Assembly: GCA_023433345.1 (NCBI GenBank)
Contig: JAEZDA010000094.1
Span: 1-27,342 of the forward strand
DNA: 27,342 nt
Source: Bacteroidota bacterium
GTDB taxonomy: Bacteria; Bacteroidota; Bacteroidia; Chitinophagales; Chitinophagaceae
Direction of reading: 5' to 3'
Part shown: positions 21,925 through 27,342 of the stretch, piece after piece
How the letters are laid out: each line of letters begins with the position of its first letter
Position numbering within the stretch: position 1 is the first letter of the stretch
Position numbers and translations under genes: made by a program
Notes under the pieces: model-generated
What the model saw: only the letters and a program-made list of their open reading frames with translations
Database searches by the model: none
What the model was told of the DNA's origin: nothing

Positions 21925-23964
21925 ATGTTGCGAAAGGAACTTGGTATACATACATTCAAAGACCTGCTTGAACATTATCCATTGCGGCACCTGGATCGCA
22001 CCCGCGTGGATATGATCTCTTCTCTTACTACCGGCAATGAGTATGCGCAAATAACGGGTAAACTCGCAGGCGCGGAGATCATCGGGAGCGGTTCTTCAAA
22101 AAGGCTCGTAGCCCAGCTTCGGGACGCTACAGGCACCATCGAGCTGGTTTGGTTCAAGGGGATCGGCTTTATAGAAAAGATATTATATCCGGGAATGCAG
22201 TATCGCGTTTTTGGTAAGCCCGGGTTTTTCATGGGTCGCCCTCAAATGGCCCACCCGGAAATCGAACAGTTGAAGCCTGCAACAGTAGTTGAAAAAGATC
22301 ACCTCGAGCCGGTTTATCCATCAACCGAAAAACTTAAAGCCCGTGGAATTAATGGCAGATTGATGGCGTCTTTCACCGCAGATCTCTTCACGAAAATAAC
22401 TCCCGGCGACCTGCCCGAAAATCTTCCGCAGTTTCTGATAGAAAAATACAGGCTGATGGGCCGCTTTGAAGCGCTGCGCCAGGTACATTTTCCCTCCTCA
22501 TTAAAACATTTCGGCTTTGCTGTACGTCGATTAAAGTTTGAAGAGCTGTTCTTTGCACAACTCCGCATCAATCTGGTAAAAATTGATCGCCACAGGTTTA
22601 GCAAGGGTTGGGTGTTCGACAAAGTAGGGGAACTTTTTAATATTTTTTATAACCACCATCTGCCCTTCAAACTAACGGAGGCGCAGAAACGCGTTGTGAG
22701 GGAGGTGAGGAATGATACCGGCTCTGGTAAACAAATGAACAGGCTTTTGCAGGGAGATGTAGGTAGCGGTAAAACCATTGTTGCCTTGCTTTGCATGTTG
22801 CTTGCAGCGGATAACGGTTTTCAAAGTGTGTTGATGGCTCCAACGGAGATACTCGCCCAGCAACACTTTAACAGCCTGAGCGAACTTCTGAAAAACATCC
22901 CGGTTAACATTCGCCTTCTCACCGGTTCAACCCCTGCAAAGCAGCGAAAGGAAATACTGTCTGGTTGCGCCGAAATGGGAATTCAAATATTAGTGGGAAC
23001 GCATGCGGTTATTGAAGAAAAGGTTGTTTTTAAAAATCTTGGATTTGCAGTGGTTGATGAGCAACACAAATTCGGCGTGGCGCAACGCGCTAAACTTTGG
23101 AAGAAGAATTCCCTGCCTCCACATGTTTTGGTGATGACCGCAACGCCGATTCCGCGCACGCTTGCTTTAACTGCCTATGGTGATCTCGACTATAGTGTGA
23201 TGGACGAATTGCCTCCGGGGCGCATCGCGGTTCAAACAGTTCACAAGAAGGAAAGTGCAAGGCCGCAGGTGATGGATTTCATCAGGGAACAAATAGGAAA
23301 GGGAAGGCAGGCTTATGTTATTTATCCGCTCATTGAAGAAAGCAGCAAACTTGATTATGAGAACCTGATGAAAGGGTATGAGGAAGTGAAGTCCTTTTTT
23401 CCTGAACCGCAATTCTGGATCTCAATGGTGCATGGGCGGCAATCGGCGGAGCAAAAGGAAACCAATATGCAGCGCTTTGCAACACATGATACGCAGATAA
23501 TGGTGAGCACAACAGTTATTGAGGTGGGCGTAAATGTTCCTAATGCAACGGTAATGGTAATTGAAAGTGCAGAGAAATTTGGCCTTTCGCAACTTCACCA
23601 ATTGCGTGGCAGGGTAGGCCGCGGTGCAGATCAGAGCTATTGTATCCTCCTGACCGGTCCAAAGGTTTCACGCGACGCAATGGAAAGACTTAAGATAATG
23701 GTGGAAACCAATGACGGTTTTAAGATCGCAGAAAAAGACCTCGAAATTCGCGGCCCCGGAGACATGGAAGGCACAAAACAAAGCGGACTTCTTGAGTTCA
23801 AACTCGCCAGTATCGTACACGATAAAGAAATGCTTGAAGTAATAAGAAACGAAGTAGAAAAAATTCTTATTGATGATCCATCACTTGATTTGGCAGCACA
23901 TTTGCCCATAAAAAATCACCTCCGGAGCCATAAAGGAAAAACGGCTTGGAGTAAGATATCCTGA
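21925..23964 (+). CDS. recG: ATP-dependent DNA helicase RecG
   Basis: RecG is a branch-migrating helicase that remodels stalled forks and Holliday junctions. The 679 residues counted from the first clear ATG comprise a wedge/OB domain (about 25-200), then two helicase domains: Walker A GDVGSGKT (277-284), the DEQHKFGV box, TATPIPRTLALTAYGDL, STTVIEVGVNVPNA and QLRGRVGRG. The start is a problem. The same frame reads upstream NNILQTPIEYLKGISTLRGD, the conserved RecG N-terminus, back to a TAG at 21814, without any ATG, GTG or TTG. Near-cognate codons available are ATA (21871), ATT (21841) and CTG (21835). The real protein is therefore probably 18-36 residues longer than the ATG at 21925 gives. 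Confidence 0.95.
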   Translation: MLRKELGIHTFKDLLEHYPLRHLDRTRVDMISSLTTGNEYAQITGKLAGAEIIGSGSSKRLVAQLRDATGTIELVWFKGIGFIEKILYPGMQYRVFGKPGFFMGRPQMAHPEIEQLKPATVVEKDHLEPVYPSTEKLKARGINGRLMASFTADLFTKITPGDLPENLPQFLIEKYRLMGRFEALRQVHFPSSLKHFGFAVRRLKFEELFFAQLRINLVKIDRHRFSKGWVFDKVGELFNIFYNHHLPFKLTEAQKRVVREVRNDTGSGKQMNRLLQGDVGSGKTIVALLCMLLAADNGFQSVLMAPTEILAQQHFNSLSELLKNIPVNIRLLTGSTPAKQRKEILSGCAEMGIQILVGTHAVIEEKVVFKNLGFAVVDEQHKFGVAQRAKLWKKNSLPPHVLVMTATPIPRTLALTAYGDLDYSVMDELPPGRIAVQTVHKKESARPQVMDFIREQIGKGRQAYVIYPLIEESSKLDYENLMKGYEEVKSFFPEPQFWISMVHGRQSAEQKETNMQRFATHDTQIMVSTTVIEVGVNVPNATVMVIESAEKFGLSQLHQLRGRVGRGADQSYCILLTGPKVSRDAMERLKIMVETNDGFKIAEKDLEIRGPGDMEGTKQSGLLEFKLASIVHDKEMLEVIRNEVEKILIDDPSLDLAAHLPIKNHLRSHKGKTAWSKIS

Positions 23965-24071
23965 CACTTTCGTTAAATCAAATTTAAACCTTGCCAGCAA
24001 GCCATCCGGTGGGTAGTTATCTGGCTTATAATGATTAAATTGTTTAAAAATTACCGTTAACCACGCACCGC

Positions 24072-27000
24072 ATGCTCAAGCTTTTGCCCCTGCTTTTTTT
24101 GATCTTTTTTTACTCCTCCGCGCGGGCTCAGATGGAATTTGTTGAGAACAAGGGACAATGGCATGAAAACATTCAGTATAGGGGAGATTTTAAAACAGGC
24201 AGTTTTTTCCTCGAGAATGGCGGCTTCACAGTTTTACTTTATGATACTTCAGATGTCAGGAGGCTTTCCGGGATTTTTCATGGTCATGGGAAGCCGTTAG
24301 AGAATAACGAGCCTTTCGTTTTCGATTCCTATGCATACAAAGTAAGGTTGCTCGGGGCAACTATGAATCCTCAACATTCAGGCGAGAAGGAATTTCCTAC
24401 CTATAACAATTACTTCATTGGCAATGACAGGAGCAAATGGCAGTCTGATGTGAAACTCTATGCCGCGGTATTGTATAAAAACGTTTACCCAAACATTGAC
24501 CTTCGTTATTACAGTGAGGCTGGTAGTTTGAAATACGATTTCATCGTTCATCCAGGCGGTAATCCAGGCGCGATCGCCCTTCAGTATGATGGTGCGCAGT
24601 TGTCTGTTTCCAACAAAGAGTTAATGGTGAAAACACCGCTCGGAACAGTGCGCGAGTTGTATCCATACACCTATCAGTCTTCCGCACAGGGAAAACGTGA
24701 GCTCAAAGCAAGCTATGTGGTGAAAGATAATATTGTAACATTTAAGATCAAGGATCACGATCCACAATCAGTTTTGGTGATAGACCCTACGGTAATATTT
24801 TCATCCTTCACAGGTAGTTCCTCAGATAACTGGGGCTATACGGCAACCCCGGGGCCGGGAGGAACTTTTTATTCAGGAGGAATAATGTTTATTGACGGAG
24901 CTGGCGGTTTCCCGGTTTCCCCGGGAGCTTACCAGGTGAACTACGGTGGCGGACAACCTGAATTTAGTTTTGAAGGATATGATATTGTGATCTTCAAATT
25001 CTCTTCCAACGGTTCCTCCCGTTTGTATGCCACATATCTTGGCGGAGCAGCGAATGAACAGCCCCACAGTATGATCGTAGACCCACAAGATAACCTGGTG
25101 ATCGCCGGCAGATCTTCATCGGCTGATTATCCTACAACTGTGAGACAAGGGCCGGGTGGGAAGTATGACATCGTTGTTACCAAACTCAGCGCTGATGGCA
25201 GAACACTTCTTGGCTCCGCAAAGATCGGGGGCTCTCAAAGTGACGGTGTAAACGTAAAGCCCAAATACAGCAGTCCGAACGGTGCAGAACTTACAGTAAG
25301 GAATTATGGTGATGATGCAAGAAGTGAGGTGATCCTTGATGCATCAAACAATATACTGTTGGTGTCCTGCACCCAATCAAACGACTTCTTTGTTACAGCC
25401 GATGCATTCCAGGGAAGCTTTGGCGGTGGAACGCAGGACGGCGTTATCCTGAAATTTGATCCGGCATTATCTTCTGTTTTATACAGTTCCTATTTTGGAG
25501 GCTCGGGCACCGATGCATGTTTTGTTACAAGCATTAATCCGAAAACGAATGATGTATATGTAGGAGGCGCGACTACCAGTCCGAATTTGCCGGGAGACAA
25601 AACAGGCTCATGGCAACCCACTTTCAGAGATGGAGTAGTGGATGGCTTCGTGTTAAGGCTTGACCCATCGCTTACTTCAATCATCAAAACTTCCTATGCC
25701 GGAACGAACGGCATCGACCTTGTATATGGGTTGAAATTTGATAAATTTGGCTTTCCTTATATAATGGGCACTACCACGGGCGCGTGGCCGGTGATCAATG
25801 CTCCTTTTTCAAATGCCGGTTCGAAGCAATTCATCGTAAAGCTGAATTCCGATCTTTCATCTCCAGTGTACAGTACTGTTTTTGGCACTAACTCCGCTGC
25901 GCCGAATATTTCGCCCGTAGCCTTTCTTGTTGATCGCTGTGAAAACGTTTATGTATCGGGCTGGGGTGGCGGATTGAATAACACCCAGGGATATAACAGC
26001 GGAAATACTTCGGGTTTGGCACTCGTAAATCCTATTGCGGGAATTCCTCCTCCTGACGGTCAGGACTTTTATTTCTTTGTGATGGAACGTAATGCCACGC
26101 GGCAATTATTTGGTTCCAACTTCGGGCAGTTCAGGGGGCTGGGAGATCATTCTGATGGCGGAACCAGCAGGTTCGATGAGAATGGAATCATCTACCAGGC
26201 TATTTGCGCCAATTGTGGGAATAACGTTCCATTTCCTACTACTCCCGGTGCCTGGGCAATAACAAATGGAAGTATCGACTGCAACCAGGTTGCCCTTAAA
26301 ATTGAAATGAATTATGCCGGTGTTGGAAGCAGTGTGCAAACATCTATCGATAATGTGATCGGAGATACCCGCGGCTGCGTTCCGCTTACGGTGAAATTTG
26401 CAGACACACTTCAACAGGGCGTGAAGTTTTATTGGGATTTCGGCGATGGAACCCGGGATACCACGAGTACTTTTTCAACCGAACATACATTCAGAAACAT
26501 TGGTCTTTACACGGTTAAGCTTATTTCTGAAGACAGTACGAAATGTAATATTCGCGATTCTGCTTTCACTCAAATTAATGTTGGCGTAAGAGCGGCCACG
26601 CCCAACTTTACCTTCAATAAAGTGTTGCCCTGCGAAAGCCTGACAATGAAGTTTACAAACACTTCAACCGCAAATTCCGGCAGTTTCGGTAACCGTGTTT
26701 TCGTATGGGATTATGGTGATGGCTCTCCGCCCGATACAGCCAGTTTTAATCCTCCCCGGCTTCATACTTATGCTGCTCCGGGAACTTATTTTGTTACTCT
26801 TACCATTATCGATACTAATTTTTGTAACACACCGGTGGCAGACACACAAAGGATCAGGCTGAACCCAACGGTGAAAGCGATATTTAAAACTCCGGCAATA
26901 GGTTGCGCACCTTATGAGGCAAGTTTTATCAACGAATCTCTTGCAGGTACAGACTGGTTTTGGGAATTCGGTGACGGCAATACTTCAACAGAATTTGAAC

Positions 27001-27342
27001 CTGTGCATATTTATCAAAACCCGGGCACCTACCGGGTACGGTTAACCGCTTCTGATACTTCCACATGTAACCGGGTAGATACCTCTGCATACTTTACCAT
27101 TACCGTTTATGAAAAGCCCACGGCCGTAATCTCTTCCTGGGGCCCAAATCCGCCACTGGAAAATACTCCCGTCACTTTTGGAAATGGCTCTATAAATGCA
27201 GTAACGTATGAATGGGATTTTGGTGATGGAGAAACATCGGCGAACATCGCACCTTCACATCAGTACATCAGTACAGGTTCTTTCGATGTGAGATTGGTGG
27301 CTTTTAACGCAGCGGGATGCACCGATACTGCTTATGAGAGGG
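24072..27342 (+). CDS. Large secreted SBBP/PKD-repeat surface protein, 3' end outside window
   Basis: An open frame of 1090 codons that runs off the window with no stop. The signal peptide is MLKLLPLLFLIFFYSSARAQ, cut near residue 20. Residues about 20-230 begin EFVENKGQWHENIQY, the N-terminal domain (DUF7948-type, from recall) that precedes SBBP beta-propeller repeats in Bacteroidota. The middle (about 240-740) contains propeller-like blades such as YSSYFGGSGTD and LYATYLGGAANEQ, with Ca-binding-looking loops. Then four PKD domains begin: YWDFGDG (about 786), VWDYGDG (about 877), FWEFGDG (about 961) and YEWDFGDG (about 1046). Such proteins are usually exported by the type IX system, with the sorting signal at the C-terminus, which is outside the window. 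Adhesion is a guess. Confidence 0.92.
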   Translation, partial: MLKLLPLLFLIFFYSSARAQMEFVENKGQWHENIQYRGDFKTGSFFLENGGFTVLLYDTSDVRRLSGIFHGHGKPLENNEPFVFDSYAYKVRLLGATMNPQHSGEKEFPTYNNYFIGNDRSKWQSDVKLYAAVLYKNVYPNIDLRYYSEAGSLKYDFIVHPGGNPGAIALQYDGAQLSVSNKELMVKTPLGTVRELYPYTYQSSAQGKRELKASYVVKDNIVTFKIKDHDPQSVLVIDPTVIFSSFTGSSSDNWGYTATPGPGGTFYSGGIMFIDGAGGFPVSPGAYQVNYGGGQPEFSFEGYDIVIFKFSSNGSSRLYATYLGGAANEQPHSMIVDPQDNLVIAGRSSSADYPTTVRQGPGGKYDIVVTKLSADGRTLLGSAKIGGSQSDGVNVKPKYSSPNGAELTVRNYGDDARSEVILDASNNILLVSCTQSNDFFVTADAFQGSFGGGTQDGVILKFDPALSSVLYSSYFGGSGTDACFVTSINPKTNDVYVGGATTSPNLPGDKTGSWQPTFRDGVVDGFVLRLDPSLTSIIKTSYAGTNGIDLVYGLKFDKFGFPYIMGTTTGAWPVINAPFSNAGSKQFIVKLNSDLSSPVYSTVFGTNSAAPNISPVAFLVDRCENVYVSGWGGGLNNTQGYNSGNTSGLALVNPIAGIPPPDGQDFYFFVMERNATRQLFGSNFGQFRGLGDHSDGGTSRFDENGIIYQAICANCGNNVPFPTTPGAWAITNGSIDCNQVALKIEMNYAGVGSSVQTSIDNVIGDTRGCVPLTVKFADTLQQGVKFYWDFGDGTRDTTSTFSTEHTFRNIGLYTVKLISEDSTKCNIRDSAFTQINVGVRAATPNFTFNKVLPCESLTMKFTNTSTANSGSFGNRVFVWDYGDGSPPDTASFNPPRLHTYAAPGTYFVTLTIIDTNFCNTPVADTQRIRLNPTVKAIFKTPAIGCAPYEASFINESLAGTDWFWEFGDGNTSTEFEPVHIYQNPGTYRVRLTASDTSTCNRVDTSAYFTITVYEKPTAVISSWGPNPPLENTPVTFGNGSINAVTYEWDFGDGETSANIAPSHQYISTGSFDVRLVAFNAAGCTDTAYER

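Noticed and set aside
23993..24027. GCCAG...CTGGC and AAGCCA...TGGCTT inverted repeats after recG as a terminator
   Set aside because: Arms are only 5-6 bp with a loop of 17 or more bases and no T tract; chance is likely.
25857..26414. Minus-strand open frames within the PKD/SBBP protein
   Set aside because: They are shadows of a continuous 1090-codon plus-strand gene with clear PKD motifs in frame.

Overview
The window looks like a piece of a Bacteroidota chromosome, most likely Chitinophagales/Sphingobacteriia-like (lineage is inference). The signs are a sufBCDSE operon ending in a sufT-like gene and an Rrf2 regulator, DUF4476 and PKD-rich surface proteins, almost no Shine-Dalgarno sites, and several promoter boxes of the Bacteroidota type TAnnTTTG. 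No rRNA, tRNA, CRISPR array, prophage or complete insertion sequence was seen. No gene-free stretch exceeds 300 bases.

Layout. 1-2294: two heptanucleotide repeat tracts, a secreted DUF4476 protein with a clear terminator, an unrecognised lipoprotein, and a 282-base gap holding a GC-rich foldable element and a 12-bp palindrome. 2295-8383: a tightly packed Fe-S cluster assembly operon (sufB, C, D, S, E, sufT-like, rrf2). 8357-8767: a convergent IS200/IS605-type HUH protein with Asp at the usual catalytic Tyr position. 8827-10488: an AraC/O6-methylguanine methyltransferase fusion divergent from a SAM methyltransferase. 10552-11154: a DUF937-like protein made of amphipathic GG repeats. 11364-14950: a Crp/Fnr regulator divergent from a Rossmann protein, YceI, DoxX, a LigB/DODA-type dioxygenase and a small GNAT protein; an FNR-like palindrome sits between the regulator and the cluster. 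15041-17677: a TRIC/UPF0126 membrane protein, a small acidic protein and an L,D-transpeptidase lipoprotein. 17710-19646: a diacylglycerol-kinase-family protein divergent from an App1-type phosphatidate phosphatase. 19648-23964: a CvfB-like S1 protein, a DEAD-box helicase and recG. 24072-27342: the first 1090 codons of a very large secreted SBBP/PKD surface protein that runs off the window.

Most genes are core or common in the phylum. The best candidates for something less described are: (1) a recurring TACCTTT(G/A)-N4-ATG arrangement that predicts leaderless mRNAs for unrelated genes; (2) recG, whose conserved N-terminus extends upstream of its first usable ATG and is preceded by a promoter-placed ATG with an in-frame TAG at codon 5; (3) the HUH protein lacking its catalytic tyrosine; (4) the divergent kinase/phosphatase pair that could interconvert diacylglycerol and phosphatidate; (5) the Crp/Fnr regulator whose recognition helix predicts the palindrome found next to it; (6) the structured element upstream of suf.
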